Shown in pieces: positions 8,057-17,454 of a stretch of 64,000 nucleotides of DNA. Made by a program: the position numbers and the translations under genes. The stretch is from contig NC_002932.3 of NCBI RefSeq assembly GCF_000006985.1, forward strand, positions 271,501-335,500, given 5' to 3'. The notes under the pieces are model-generated. The model worked only from the letters and a program-made list of their open reading frames with translations, did no database searches and was not told the DNA's origin. Positions within the stretch are counted from its first letter, which is position 1. Every line of letters begins with the position of its first letter. This DNA comes from Chlorobaculum tepidum TLS (GTDB taxonomy: Bacteria > Bacteroidota > Chlorobiia > Chlorobiales > Chlorobiaceae).

Positions 8057-8854
8057 TTATTCTACTTCATTGGTCTTCAGTTGCTCGCTGGTTTTGCCAA
8101 ACCGCCGTTCGCGTTTTTGAAACTCCCGGATGGCTTCATACAATTCGTTGCGCCGGAAATCGGGCCAAAGGGTGTTACTGAAAATGATTTCGGAATAGGC
8201 GTTTTGCCAGAGCATAAAATTGCTGATGCGGTACTCGCCGCTGGTTCGTATCAGCAGATCAGGATCAGGCATTGATGCGGTTGAAAGATACGAAGCAAAT
8301 AGATTTTCATCTATGGTTTCGGGATCGAGCAAACCCTGTTTTACCTGAAGGGCGATGTGCCGACAAGCCTGGGTGATGTCCCATTTTCCGCTATAGCTCA
8401 GGGCGATGGTCATGGCCATGCCTCGGTTTTTTCTGGTCAGCTCTATGGTTTCATCGAGTGTCTTGCGCACGTCATCGGGGATCATCTCCATATCTCCGAT
8501 GACCTCCAATCGGATATCGTTTTCAAGCAGTTTCACGGCCTCTTTTCTGAGCACCTTGATGAGCAGCTTCATCAGGGCCGAAATTTCAGGTTTCGGTCTT
8601 TTCCAGTTCTCGATCGAAAAGGTGAACAGCGTCAGGTTTTCGATGCCGAGTTGCGAGGATGCCTCGACCACATCTCTCACCGATTCAACACCAGCCACAT
8701 GGCCTGCAATGCGCGACTTGCCTTTGATTTTCGCCCACCGGCCGTTTCCGTCCATGATGATGCCGATATGTCGGGGAAGCACGCAGGATGATTTCAGCGT
8801 TTCCTGGATTCGGGTATCTTCAGGATCAGATTTCGATGTGAACCACTGGGGCAT
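8057..8854 (-). CDS. uppS: Isoprenyl transferase (undecaprenyl diphosphate synthase)
   Basis: 265-residue cis-prenyltransferase that makes the undecaprenyl-PP lipid carrier for peptidoglycan and polysaccharides. Diagnostic motifs are HIGIIMDGNGRWAKIKGK (about 29-46, with the catalytic Asp in MDGNGR), GHVAGVESVR, LTLFTFSIENWKRP (about 96), and DPDLLIRTSGEYRISNF (about 205) with the conserved R-SGE and WP residues. It is transcribed just ahead of bamA, and a carrier-lipid enzyme fits the polysaccharide genes elsewhere in the window. Alternative: another cis-prenyl chain length, which motifs cannot settle. Confidence 0.94.
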   Translation of the reverse strand: MPQWFTSKSDPEDTRIQETLKSSCVLPRHIGIIMDGNGRWAKIKGKSRIAGHVAGVESVRDVVEASSQLGIENLTLFTFSIENWKRPKPEISALMKLLIKVLRKEAVKLLENDIRLEVIGDMEMIPDDVRKTLDETIELTRKNRGMAMTIALSYSGKWDITQACRHIALQVKQGLLDPETIDENLFASYLSTASMPDPDLLIRTSGEYRISNFMLWQNAYSEIIFSNTLWPDFRRNELYEAIREFQKRERRFGKTSEQLKTNEVE

Positions 8855-8954
8855 GTAAGAGTAGGAAAATCAATGGGTTAATGCTGTTCATCGGAACTCG
8901 CAGCTTTTAGAGGGGGGTTCGTTCTTATCCTTGAAGCGCGCAACCTCCATGAAA

Positions 8955-8983
8955 TTGAATTATAGACAGTTATTTGTTATTAT
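8955..8983 (+). promoter_or_regulatory. Sigma-70-type promoter upstream of gatA
   Basis: TTGAAT at 8955-8960 and TATTAT at 8978-8983 with a 17-base spacer in the 255-base divergent gap between uppS and gatA. It implies a leader of about 120 bases before the GTG at 9110. Predicted by eye. Confidence 0.45.
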
Positions 8984-9109
8984 ACAAGTTTGATGGCGGC
9001 AGAGCCCACTGGACTCTTCCGGCCGGCAGCGCCCTCTATCCGCAGGAGTTGTTGTCCCGCCGCAACATGCAGATGAACGATCTTCAATTTATAATCTAGC
9101 CGAATAAAC

Positions 9110-10555
9110 GTGCAGTTTCATGGTTACGAGGACCTCAGGTCCAGACTGCTCTCAGGTGAGCTAACCTGTGAGCAGGTGATTTCAGATTATTTACAGCGCA
9201 TCGATTCCAGCCGCGACGACAATATTTTCACCGTCGTGTTTCATGACGAGGCGATGGCTCGCGCCCGCGAGCTTGACAGCAAGCTTCAGCGCGGCGAAGC
9301 GCCCGGGGTGCTTTTCGGTATGCCGATTGCCATCAAGGACAACATTGCCATGAAGGGGGCGCCTCTGTCGTGTGCCTCGAAGATTCTCGCTGGTTACGAA
9401 AGCGTCTATGACGCTACGGTGATCAAGCGGATGCAGGCCGAGGATGCCATTTTTGTTGGACGCACCAACATGGACGAGTTTGCGATGGGCAGTTCCAACG
9501 AGAACTCCGCCATCGGCCCGGTACCCAACCCCTACGATAAAACCCGCGTGCCCGGTGGCAGCTCCGGCGGCTCGGCGGCAGCGGTGGCTAACGATCTCGC
9601 CATGGTGGCGCTTGGCTCCGATACCGGCGGTTCGGTTCGCCAGCCTGCAGGTTTCTGCAACATTATTGGTCTCAAGCCAACCTATGGCCGTATCTCGCGT
9701 TACGGCCTCGTCGCCTTCGCTTCGTCATTCGACCAGATCGGCCTGCTCGCCGCCAACTGCGACGACGCAGCGCTCGTGCTTGGTGTTATTGCCGGAAAGG
9801 ACGAGCATGATGCAACCTCGTCGCACCACGACGTGCCGGAGTACGATACCGCGATGGATCACGTCTCCGTCGATGGGCTGCGCATCGGCGTGCCGCGCGC
9901 ATTTTTCCCCGAGAGCCTCAATGCCGACGTGGCCGGAGTGGTCAAGGCAGGGCTGAAAAAGCTCGAAGAAGCGGGCGCGGAGCTGGTCGAGATCGACCTG
10001 CCGGAGAGCGATTACGCCATCGCGGCCTATTACATTCTTGTCACCGCCGAAGCCTCCTCGAACCTCGCACGGTTCGACGGCGCACGCTACGGCTACCGTT
10101 CTCCCGATTCGCCCGACCTTTCGAGCATGTACGTGAACTCGCGCACCGAGGGATTCGGCGCGGAGGTCAAGCGTCGCATCATGCTTGGCACCTACGTGCT
10201 TTCGGCGGGCTATTACGACACCTACTACAAAAAAGCGCAGCAGGTACGCCGCGTCTTCCAGGACAAGTATCGCGAAGCGTTCGAAAAGGTCGATGTGATC
10301 TTCGGGCCGACCTCGCCCTTTCCACCCTTCGGCATCGGCGACAAGATGGACAATCCGCTCGAAATGTACCTGGCCGACGTCTTCACCGTCCCGGCCAGCA
10401 TTGTCGGGATGCCCGCCATCAGCGTGCCGGTCGGCTTTGACAGCCTTGGCCTGCCGGTTGGCGCCCACCTGATCTGCAACTTTTTCGAGGAGGGCAAGAT
10501 GCTTGGCATTGCACGCCATCTCCAGACCTTGTGTCAGACAGCTCCGTCCAACTGA
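9110..10555 (+). CDS. gatA: Glutamyl-tRNA(Gln)/aspartyl-tRNA(Asn) amidotransferase subunit A
   Basis: 481-residue amidase-signature enzyme that releases ammonia from glutamine for GatCAB transamidation of mischarged tRNA. The Ser-cisSer-Lys triad region is visible: the Lys in [11 protein letters not shown] (about 73-83), then [15 protein letters not shown] (about 146) and [13 protein letters not shown] (about 170) with the nucleophile Ser. The start is GTG at 9110; no in-frame ATG fits the family N-terminus. gatB and gatC are not in the window. sucD follows 35 bases later and may be co-transcribed. Confidence 0.95.
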   Translation: MQFHGYEDLRSRLLSGELTCEQVISDYLQRIDSSRDDNIFTVVFHDEAMARARELDSKLQRGEAPGVLFGMPIAIKDNIAMKGAPLSCASKILAGYESVYDATVIKRMQAEDAIFVGRTNMDEFAMGSSNENSAIGPVPNPYDKTRVPGGSSGGSAAAVANDLAMVALGSDTGGSVRQPAGFCNIIGLKPTYGRISRYGLVAFASSFDQIGLLAANCDDAALVLGVIAGKDEHDATSSHHDVPEYDTAMDHVSVDGLRIGVPRAFFPESLNADVAGVVKAGLKKLEEAGAELVEIDLPESDYAIAAYYILVTAEASSNLARFDGARYGYRSPDSPDLSSMYVNSRTEGFGAEVKRRIMLGTYVLSAGYYDTYYKKAQQVRRVFQDKYREAFEKVDVIFGPTSPFPPFGIGDKMDNPLEMYLADVFTVPASIVGMPAISVPVGFDSLGLPVGAHLICNFFEEGKMLGIARHLQTLCQTAPSN

Positions 10556-10590
10556 CGGTTTTTTTTCATCACCAAAACGAATATCGGCAT

Positions 10591-11493
10591 ATGAGCGTAC
10601 TGGTCAATAAAGATACCCGCCTGGTCGTCCAGGGAATTACTGGCGGCGAGGGAACCTTCCACACCTCGCAGATTCTGGAGTACGGCACCAACGTCGTCGC
10701 TGGCGTCACTCCTGGCAAGGGCGGAATACTCTATAACGGCAACGAAAAGGATCAATTCTGCCGTCCTGTGCCGGTCTTCGACACCGTGCAGGAGGCTGTG
10801 GACAAGGCCGAAGCCAACGCGACGGTGATCTTCGTGCCCGCGCCATTTGCTGCCGACGCCATCATGGAGGCCGCCGCCGCCGGACTGAAGGTTATCATCT
10901 GCATCACCGAAGGCATTCCGGTCAACGACATGATGAAAGCCTACAGCTACGTGCAGGCAAAAGGCGCGGTGCTGGTTGGCCCGAACTGCCCCGGCGTCAT
11001 CACCCCCGGCGAAGCCAAAGTCGGCATCATGCCGGGCTTCATCCACAAAAAAGGCACCATCGGCGTCGTTTCGCGCAGCGGCACGTTGACTTACGAAGCG
11101 GTGCACCAGCTCACCGAAGTCGGTCTCGGCCAGTCCACCTGCATCGGTATCGGCGGCGACCCGATCATCGGCACCCGCTTCCTTGACGCCGTCAAGCTGT
11201 TCGCCAAGGATGATGAAACTGAGGGTCTCGTCATGATCGGCGAGATCGGCGGCAGCGCTGAAGAGGAGGCCGCCGAGTACATCAAAAAGTACTTCAAAAA
11301 GCCGGTTGTGGGCTTCATCGCGGGCCGCACTGCCCCTCCCGGCCGTCGCATGGGTCACGCGGGAGCGATCGTTTCAGGCGGCAAAGGCACCGCCGAAGAG
11401 AAGATCAAGGCAATGGAAGCTGCAGGCATCAAGGTTGTCGAAAACCCCGCCGACATCGGCGAAGCGATGCTGAAAGCGCTTGGTAGAGCCTGA
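10591..11493 (+). CDS. sucD: Succinate-CoA ligase, ADP-forming, alpha subunit
   Basis: 300 residues from the ATG at 10591 ([18 protein letters not shown]); the frame is open to 10531, but the extra residues do not look like the family. The N-terminal CoA-binding Rossmann domain has [11 protein letters not shown] and [13 protein letters not shown] motifs, and the C-terminal ligase domain carries the phosphohistidine loop [21 protein letters not shown] (about 250). In green sulfur bacteria this enzyme serves the reductive TCA cycle, making succinyl-CoA for 2-oxoglutarate synthase. The sucC beta subunit is not in the window. Confidence 0.95.
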   Translation: MSVLVNKDTRLVVQGITGGEGTFHTSQILEYGTNVVAGVTPGKGGILYNGNEKDQFCRPVPVFDTVQEAVDKAEANATVIFVPAPFAADAIMEAAAAGLKVIICITEGIPVNDMMKAYSYVQAKGAVLVGPNCPGVITPGEAKVGIMPGFIHKKGTIGVVSRSGTLTYEAVHQLTEVGLGQSTCIGIGGDPIIGTRFLDAVKLFAKDDETEGLVMIGEIGGSAEEEAAEYIKKYFKKPVVGFIAGRTAPPGRRMGHAGAIVSGGKGTAEEKIKAMEAAGIKVVENPADIGEAMLKALGRA

Positions 11494-11511
11494 AGGCTTT
11501 CGGTCCAGTTA

Positions 11512-11545
11512 CAAAAAAGAGCGCTTTCGAGCGCTCTTTTTATTG
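11512..11545. terminator. Bidirectional terminator between sucD and kdsD-type gene
   Basis: Inverted repeat AGAGCGCT-TTCG-AGCGCTCT flanked by an A run on the left and a T run on the right, so it can work on both converging transcripts. Confidence 0.85.
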
Positions 11546-11587
11546 GTGGGAGACAGATCAGTCAGAATCAGACGGATCTGAGAAAAA

Positions 11588-12559
11588 CTACAACCCCAGT
11601 GTTACCAGATCGTGGATATGCACAATCCCCACCGGACAGCGCTTTTCATCACACACCATAAGCTGGGTGATGCGGTGGGTTTCGAGAAGTTCGAGGCAGG
11701 CTTTGGCCTTCATGTCGGGCGCGACGGTTTTCGGGTTGGGGGTCATCACCTCGACCGCTTTTTTGTCGAGAAATGACTCGCCGGTCTGCACCAGCCGCCG
11801 CAAGTCGCCGTCGGTGAAAATGCCGGTGAGCTTGCCCTCTGCATCCACGACGCCGCTGACGCCGTAGCGCTTGGAGGTCATTTCGAGGATGAGGTCCGAG
11901 AGCATTGCATCTTCGCTGACGACGGGCAGGGCATCGCCGGTGGCCATCACGTCGCCGACCCGCATCGTCAGCTGTTTGCCGAGCGAGCCTTTGGGGTGGG
12001 TGAGGGCGAATTCCTGGTCGGTGAAGTTCTTCTTTTTCATGAGGCAGATCGCCAGCGCGTCACCCATCGCGAGCATCGCCGTGGTCGAGCTGGTTGGCGC
12101 GAGGTCGTAAGGGCACGCCTCCTGCTCGACGCCGGTGTCGAGCACCACGTCGGCGTTCATCGCGAGGTAGGAACGAGGGTTGCCGGTGAAGGCGATGATG
12201 GTCGCCTTCCGCTCCCGGAGCGCCGGGAGAATGAAGTTCAGCTCCTCAGTCATGCCGCTTTTGGAAAGGCAGATGACCGTGTCGCCCTCCGAAACCACGC
12301 CGAGGTCGCCGTGCGCTGCTTCCGCCGGATGGAGGAAAATCGCCGTGGTGCCGGTCGATGAGAGCGTCGCCGCGATCTTCTGGCCGATGATGCCCGATTT
12401 GCCCATGCCGGAGATGATGATCTTGCCTGTGCAGGCGAGCATCAGATCGATTGCTCTGGAAAAGTTCTCGTCCAGCCGCTCGCTCATCAGGCGGATGGCT
12501 TGGGCTTCCTGCAGAAGGATGTCCTTGCCCTCCTGCGTGCTGGTTGCTTGTTCTTTCAT
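11588..12559 (-). CDS. kdsD: KpsF/GutQ-family arabinose-5-phosphate isomerase
   Basis: 323 residues. An N-terminal SIS domain (about 35-185) has IIISGMGKSGIIGQKIAATL and a HPAEAAHGDLG segment typical of arabinose-5-phosphate isomerases, which interconvert ribulose-5-P and arabinose-5-P, the first step to KDO for lipopolysaccharide. Two CBS domains follow (about 205-323, with VMATGDALPVVSEDA and VMTPNPKTVAPD). Domain order and length match KdsD/KpsF. It is monocistronic and divergent from the small membrane protein at 12777. KDO supply fits the nearby lpxB and the envelope genes. Confidence 0.9.
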   Translation of the reverse strand: MKEQATSTQEGKDILLQEAQAIRLMSERLDENFSRAIDLMLACTGKIIISGMGKSGIIGQKIAATLSSTGTTAIFLHPAEAAHGDLGVVSEGDTVICLSKSGMTEELNFILPALRERKATIIAFTGNPRSYLAMNADVVLDTGVEQEACPYDLAPTSSTTAMLAMGDALAICLMKKKNFTDQEFALTHPKGSLGKQLTMRVGDVMATGDALPVVSEDAMLSDLILEMTSKRYGVSGVVDAEGKLTGIFTDGDLRRLVQTGESFLDKKAVEVMTPNPKTVAPDMKAKACLELLETHRITQLMVCDEKRCPVGIVHIHDLVTLGL

Positions 12560-12641
12560 CGTTGCTCATGTGGTTTCGGCAGCGGCGATCCGGTTCGCCG
12601 CCAAAAGCTGGAAATATTCATTTTTAATCCGATATTTGCGC

Positions 12642-12647
12642 TATAAT
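12642..12647 (+). promoter_or_regulatory. Consensus -10 element (TATAAT)
   Basis: A perfect TATAAT in the 217-base divergent gap between kdsD and the gene at 12777. The region 17 bases upstream (CATTTT) is a poor -35, so the promoter would need an activator or be weak. Confidence 0.3.
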
Positions 12648-12776
12648 CCGGAAAATTCATGATATTTTCAAAGCCAGGGCGAAAGTTGTTTCGGCCTGTT
12701 GCGAACGGGAGTGTCGTGACGTGACGGCTCTTTTCTGTTCCCGGAAACTGTTCATGCTAACCATAACTTGCGGATT

Positions 12777-13124
12777 ATGAGCTGGATTTTCATTTTCGGA
12801 TTTGCCCTGTCGGTCTTTTTTCTGCTTATGTATTTTCTTTCCAAGTTCGTCAATCATATGAAGATGGAGCAGAACATGGAGATCGAATCGTTCAAGGATA
12901 GCCTGATTGACAAGGACAATCCGGTCGGTCTGACGGGTGAAGAGCTCGAAAAGATGAAGCAACAGCAGGCCGAAGCACAGGCGCATCTGCGCGAGGTGAT
13001 CTCCAAGATTCCCGTTATCCAGAAAGATGGCAAGTTTCAGGTCGATATGGACGCCGTCCGGCAGCAGAAAGCGGCGGCAGCCAAAACCAACGGCTCGACT
13101 GGCCCGGCGACCGGTAAGAACTGA
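12777..13124 (+). CDS. Small membrane-anchored protein of unknown function
   Basis: 115 residues from the ATG at 12777 (MSWIFIFGFALSVFF); a TTG at 12768 is an alternative. One N-terminal transmembrane helix (about 1-23) is followed by a Met/Lys/Glu-rich, probably coiled-coil, cytosolic tail with GLTGEELEKMKQQQAEAQAHL (about 60-80) and a low-complexity Ala/Lys/Gly end. I do not recognise a family. It sits 24 bases before the flippase gene and is probably co-transcribed with it. Confidence 0.65.
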   Translation: MSWIFIFGFALSVFFLLMYFLSKFVNHMKMEQNMEIESFKDSLIDKDNPVGLTGEELEKMKQQQAEAQAHLREVISKIPVIQKDGKFQVDMDAVRQQKAAAAKTNGSTGPATGKN

Positions 13125-13148
13125 CCGCGACCTCCAGCAGCCCAACGA

Positions 13149-14693
13149 ATGTTCTCCAAACTCAAGCTTCTCGCGAAGGATACGGTCATCTATGGCGCGA
13201 GCACCATTCTGGCCCGCAGTCTTAACTACGTTCTTGTTCCGCTCTACGCCAACAAGCTAACCACCTTCGACAATGGCATCCAGGCGGTGATTTATGCCAA
13301 CATCGCCCTGGCGAATGTCATTTTCACCTACGGTCTCGAAACCTCTTACCTGAAGGTCGCCTCCGACGTCATCAAACGGAACGAGGATGAACGTCCGCTG
13401 TTTTCGACGGCTTTTTTCAGCCTCTTTGTTACCTCAATCCTTTTTTCGGCGCTGATGCTGCTCTTTGCGCCGTCGATTGCCGTAGCCATCGGACTTGCAC
13501 CGGAGTCTGGGGTGTTCATCCGTTACGCCGCAGCGATCCTGTTTCTCGATACGCTGCTCGTCGTGCCATTTGCCGAACTTCGGCTGAAGCGCAAGGCGAT
13601 CCCGTTTGCGCTGGCCAAGGTGATGGGCGTGGTCGGCGGCGTCATCAGCACCTTTGTGCTCATTCTCGGACTTCATGCGGGTCTGTCCGGCGTGTTCATC
13701 GGCGAGGCGCTCGGCTCGGTGGTCAGCCTGCTGTTCATTCTGCCGGTACTCAAAAATCTCAAACCCACGTTCTCGCCCGGCATGTGCCGGCAGTTGCTTG
13801 GCATTGGTTTGCCCTACGTGCCGACCGGCATCGCTGGCCTGCTCATCCACCTGATCGACCGGAATCTCCTGATCCGCATTCCGCAGCAGGACATCGACCG
13901 CCTGTATGGCGCGGGGTTCCAGGCTTCGGATATCACCGGTATCTATGGTCGGGTGGCGGCGTTTGGCGTGGCGCTCCAGATGTTCATCCAGATTTTCCGC
14001 TTCGCCTGGCAGCCGTTTTTCCTGCAACATGCTGACGATCCCGAAGCCAAGCCGCTCTTCAAGCAGGTGATGAATCTTTCGGGCATTGCAGTGATTGTGC
14101 TTGCCGTGGCCTGCACTTTTTTTGTGCCCGATCTGGTGCGCTACCACTGGGGCGGCAAGCTCTATCTGTTGCCGCCGAAATACTGGATGGGCATGTCGAT
14201 TCTGCCGTGGATCTTTTTCAGTTACGTGTTCGACATGATTTCAACCAACCTGTCGGCAGGCATTCTGATTACCGGCAAGACCAAATATCTGCCGGTCGTG
14301 ACCTTCGCGGGAGCCGCCGTGACGACGCTCGGGTGCTGGATTCTGATTCCGCTTGGCGGCATGGATGGCGCGGCGGTGGCGATTCTGCTCGGCGCGGCGG
14401 TGATGTGCCTCTGCATGGGGTGGTACTCGGTGCGCTTCTACCCGATCAGTTACGATTGGGGCCGCCTGTCACTCTTGCTCGGCGCGGGGCTGGCGTTCGC
14501 AGTATGGCATGACGACCTGCTCGTCTGGCTTGCCGGTTTCGGGATCAGCGGCCTGCTTGCGATGATGGTGAAACTGCTCATCGTCTTGCTCTATCTCGTG
14601 CTCGGCACGCTCATTTTCCGCAACGAGGCGTCGGCTGTCGTGAAGATGGTGCAGAGAAAATTGCGTCCGGCGGGAAGTTCCGGCAGCCGATGA
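13149..14693 (+). CDS. Polysaccharide/oligosaccharide flippase (MOP superfamily)
   Basis: 514-residue integral membrane protein with about 14 hydrophobic helices, opening [29 protein letters not shown], the typical first helix of Wzx/RfbX-type flippases. Such proteins move lipid-linked sugars across the inner membrane. A position just before a nitrilase (four-base ATGA overlap) suggests an operon of the membrane protein, flippase and hydrolase. The substrate cannot be inferred; a role in O-antigen or other surface glycan export is likely given the rfb cluster elsewhere. Alternative: a lipoprotein-like MOP exporter. Confidence 0.85.
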   Translation: MFSKLKLLAKDTVIYGASTILARSLNYVLVPLYANKLTTFDNGIQAVIYANIALANVIFTYGLETSYLKVASDVIKRNEDERPLFSTAFFSLFVTSILFSALMLLFAPSIAVAIGLAPESGVFIRYAAAILFLDTLLVVPFAELRLKRKAIPFALAKVMGVVGGVISTFVLILGLHAGLSGVFIGEALGSVVSLLFILPVLKNLKPTFSPGMCRQLLGIGLPYVPTGIAGLLIHLIDRNLLIRIPQQDIDRLYGAGFQASDITGIYGRVAAFGVALQMFIQIFRFAWQPFFLQHADDPEAKPLFKQVMNLSGIAVIVLAVACTFFVPDLVRYHWGGKLYLLPPKYWMGMSILPWIFFSYVFDMISTNLSAGILITGKTKYLPVVTFAGAAVTTLGCWILIPLGGMDGAAVAILLGAAVMCLCMGWYSVRFYPISYDWGRLSLLLGAGLAFAVWHDDLLVWLAGFGISGLLAMMVKLLIVLLYLVLGTLIFRNEASAVVKMVQRKLRPAGSSGSR

Positions 14694-15505
14694 TCCGTCT
14701 CGCCACCGTCCAGTTTACGCCACGTCTCGGGGAGCGCCAGGCGAATCTCGAAGCGATCCGGAGTTTGCTCGATCCGGTCGAAGCGGACATTGTCGTGCTG
14801 CCGGAGCTGTGCTCCAGCGGCTACTTTTTCACGTCGCGTGAAGAGCTTGCGCCGTTTGCCGAATCGCCGGGCGGCGTGGCGTGCAGTTTTTTCCAGGGCC
14901 TCGCCGACGCGAAGCGTGCGATCATCATCGCCGGAATGCCCGAAACGGCGCAAGGTTGCTTCTACAATTCGGTGTTCGTGTTCCGGCCCGGCGTTGCTGA
15001 CCCGCTCGTTTACCGCAAGTCTCATCTTTTCTACAAGGAGCGCTTCGTGTTTGAGCCGGGCGACACCGGCTTTCCGGTGATCCGCGACGAGCAGCTCGAC
15101 ATTTCAATCGGCATCATGCTTTGCTACGACTGGCGTTTTCCGGAGGTGTCGCGGGTGCTGGCCCTCGGCGGGGCCGACCTCATTGCCTGCCCGTCCAACC
15201 TTGTCACCGATGCATGGCGCAAGGTGATGCCTGCTCGCGCTATCGAGAACAAGCTGTACGTCGCCGTGGCCAATCGGTGCGGTACTGAAACGAGGGGTGA
15301 TGAGACGCTGCTGTTCAAGGGGTGTTCGGCGGTGTACGATCCTTACGGAGAGACGGTCGCACTTGCCGACGCTGACAACGACCGGGTGCTGCTGGCGGAG
15401 ATCGATCCACGATCATGCCGCGACAAGAGCTTCAACGAGTTCAACGATATTTTCGCCGACCGGCGGCCCGAGCTGTACGGCGCGATCTGCTGTCCCCGCC
15501 GCTGA
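14690..15505 (+). CDS. Carbon-nitrogen hydrolase (nitrilase superfamily)
   Basis: 271 residues with the complete Glu-Lys-Cys triad: Glu in [11 protein letters not shown] (about 40), Lys in [13 protein letters not shown] (about 107), and Cys in [14 protein letters not shown] (about 143). The single-domain length fits omega-amidase or N-carbamoyl-putrescine-amidase-like members; the exact amide substrate is unclear. It overlaps the flippase stop by four bases (ATGA), so it is translationally coupled to it. It converges with the DUF4405 gene across 16 bases. Confidence 0.85.
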   Translation: MIRLATVQFTPRLGERQANLEAIRSLLDPVEADIVVLPELCSSGYFFTSREELAPFAESPGGVACSFFQGLADAKRAIIIAGMPETAQGCFYNSVFVFRPGVADPLVYRKSHLFYKERFVFEPGDTGFPVIRDEQLDISIGIMLCYDWRFPEVSRVLALGGADLIACPSNLVTDAWRKVMPARAIENKLYVAVANRCGTETRGDETLLFKGCSAVYDPYGETVALADADNDRVLLAEIDPRSCRDKSFNEFNDIFADRRPELYGAICCPRR

Positions 15506-15521
15506 AGTCCTCGATCTCCGC

Positions 15522-16361
15522 TTACCGTTTTTCAGCCATCCGGTTGATCCTGCTGACCAGTTCGGAGGGCTCCATGCTGTTTTTCGTGGCGATGTCGCGA
15601 ATCGACTCTCCCGGCGCGGCCTCGATGCCCTGCTGCTTCAGCGCCTGTTGCAGTGCGAGTGGTGAGACGCCGATGGTTTCGGCGGCCTCCGTGAGTGTTT
15701 TGCGGCCCCAGCCCGATCCCTGAAGTTCACCGGATTGCTTGCCTTTCGAGATAATGCCGTAGAGTTTCTCCACCTTCACGCCGTTTTTGTCGGCGATCTC
15801 CGTCAGCGTCTGTCGGGTGTCACGTACCTCGATGCCCGCCGCGCGGAGTTTTGCCACCATCTTTTCCGCCGGATCGTTCACCTGCGGCAGCGCGCCGAGT
15901 TCATCGAGCGGCATCGCTTCGGCGTGTGGCACGGGTGGGCCGCCGGTTTTGTTTTCCCAAGAGCCTGAAAGCCGGTCGCCAAGGGCGATGATCTGCTCGA
16001 AAGGCGGCAAGTGCCATAAGGTGCCGGCAGCAAGTACGGCAAAAAGAAGGAGTGAAGTTACAAGTTCTGCGGGGCTGTTCAGGCCCTTCGATGCTTTGGT
16101 CTTGATGTAAGAGAGGAACGCTTTCCAGTTGATGACGAACAGGTGGAAGATCGACAGGATGATGAAGGCGAAGCCAAAAACAACATGCTGGTTCTGCCAA
16201 CCTTTTTTGGTCAGTCCGAATATATTCCAGTCAGTCCAGTTTGCTACCCTGCCCGGGGGCGAGATGTAGAGCACAATGCCTGAGATGAGCATCACGAGGA
16301 AGGTCAACAACAGCCCTGTGCTGATGAAGACACGCCACTTGAAATGTTGCTGGACAGTCAT
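15522..16361 (-). CDS. DUF4405-like membrane protein with three C-terminal helical repeats
   Basis: 279 residues. Three hydrophobic helices (about 10-33, 58-78, 99-118) are followed by a soluble domain. His59 and His73 lie in the second helix and its start (NQHVVFGF, SIFHLF), placed like heme ligands of small b-type membrane cytochromes/DUF4405 proteins; heme binding is inferred. The C-terminal half has three helix-turn-helix-like repeats (about 185-204, 222-244, 253-272) of the form hxEhAxxxGhxxxxL. By helix count the tail would lie outside the membrane. It is the last gene of the sigma-factor unit, 16 bases after the periplasmic sensor gene. Confidence 0.7.
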   Translation of the reverse strand: MTVQQHFKWRVFISTGLLLTFLVMLISGIVLYISPPGRVANWTDWNIFGLTKKGWQNQHVVFGFAFIILSIFHLFVINWKAFLSYIKTKASKGLNSPAELVTSLLLFAVLAAGTLWHLPPFEQIIALGDRLSGSWENKTGGPPVPHAEAMPLDELGALPQVNDPAEKMVAKLRAAGIEVRDTRQTLTEIADKNGVKVEKLYGIISKGKQSGELQGSGWGRKTLTEAAETIGVSPLALQQALKQQGIEAAPGESIRDIATKNSMEPSELVSRINRMAEKR

Positions 16362-16377
16362 GCCTGTTACCGGATTA

Positions 16378-16938
16378 TCAGGGTTCAGGAGCCGATGGTG
16401 GGATTGGGCCTCGATGATTGTCTTCCCGATCTTCCCGATGGGGTCGGCCTTTCCATAAAGTCATTTTCTGGTACCTGACGGTGTAGATATTGCTGAGCAG
16501 CTTTTTCAGGGAATCTCGTTGGGTTAGTGTGCAGAGCATGGCAAGTTCATGGAAATGGAGGGCAAGATCCTTTTCGAGCCACGCCTGGCGTTTGCCCAGG
16601 CTGTCTGCGATGGCTGAAAGTTTCTGCAGGTCGGGATCAGGCTTGACCGCTTCGGAGATCATCTCCTTTTTGAATTCGATAATCTTCTGCACAGCGGGCA
16701 TGGTCTTGCGGAAATGTTCCTGTCGGAGTTTTCTGAATGCCGTTTTTTGCTGATCAGTCAGCGCCAGCTTGTTTCCCCCACGCGGGCTGGTTCCGCTATA
16801 GAATCGGGTGATTTCAACCGACTGGTAACGTTGATTGACGTAGTTTTGCCACCAGAGCACTCCCATCAGGGTGATGTTGAGTATGACCAGAAGCACCAGG
16901 GCTGTCGTGACGAAGCGCTTGGAAGAGAGAAAATCCAT
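16378..16938 (-). CDS. Spy/CnrX-like periplasmic sensor, membrane-anchored
   Basis: 186 residues. One N-terminal transmembrane anchor (about 9-29, ending LWWQN) leads to a periplasmic helical domain. It carries two LTxxQ-type motifs (LTDQQKTAFRKLRQEH at 60-75; LTQRDSL at 138-144) that mark the Spy/CpxP/CnrX (periplasmic heavy-metal sensor) superfamily. His75, His128, His130, Met134 and Cys136 cluster where CnrX proteins hold metal ligands; the HELAM spacing is His-x3-Met. The tail is Pro/Arg rich. Metal sensing is inferred from family and context with the ECF sigma factor and a membrane anti-sigma candidate upstream. Confidence 0.75.
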   Translation of the reverse strand: MDFLSSKRFVTTALVLLVILNITLMGVLWWQNYVNQRYQSVEITRFYSGTSPRGGNKLALTDQQKTAFRKLRQEHFRKTMPAVQKIIEFKKEMISEAVKPDPDLQKLSAIADSLGKRQAWLEKDLALHFHELAMLCTLTQRDSLKKLLSNIYTVRYQKMTLWKGRPHREDREDNHRGPIPPSAPEP

Positions 16939-17036
16939 CGGTAACCACTAAAAATTCATTCCACAAGTTACTGGCTGCACAATGCGGATCGCATCGTTGC
17001 AGGCTTTTTGCCGTTCAAAGTGTTCATGCGCCGGTT

Positions 17037-17390
17037 TCAGCGGTCGATAGTCGTCTGATCGTCGTAATAGGAGAGCGCCGGACCACCGTAGTCTTCGGTT
17101 AACGATTCAGCAATGGCTCCTGAAGAGCCGGTTGCTTGCGGTGTCCCATGCATAAAGAGCATGAGGGCCGAAGCGATATTCAGCATCAGCAGAAGAGCCA
17201 TGAAGGCGAGTCTCGGATTGAAAGCCCCGCCGGGCAACGCTGACCATGAAGTTTTTTTAACCTCCATTGCCTCGATCCGCTGCATAAGCCGTACCCTGAA
17301 GAGATGATCCACCTCCACCCGGGGCATCTGGTCAAGCAGCCCAATGGTCTTCATGACCTCAGCGTTGCGTTGTTCAGTAGTTCTGTTCAT
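17037..17390 (-). CDS. Probable membrane anti-sigma factor
   Basis: 117 residues: a cytosolic N-terminal helix bundle (1-55, with LDQMPRVEVDHLFRVRLMQRIE at 19-40, like the post-finger segment of anti-sigma proteins), one transmembrane helix (about 60-80), and a short outer tail. It has no Cys, hence no zinc-finger ZAS motif. It starts 64 bases after the stop of the ECF sigma gene and precedes the CnrX-like gene. This is the place and layout of CnrY-type anti-sigma factors. The call rests mainly on context. Confidence 0.55.
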   Translation of the reverse strand: MNRTTEQRNAEVMKTIGLLDQMPRVEVDHLFRVRLMQRIEAMEVKKTSWSALPGGAFNPRLAFMALLLMLNIASALMLFMHGTPQATGSSGAIAESLTEDYGGPALSYYDDQTTIDR

Positions 17391-17454
17391 GGCTTTTTAC
17401 GTTTTCATCAAATGTGACGTCGAAACATTTAAAATCTTGTGTCGAACGGAGCAC

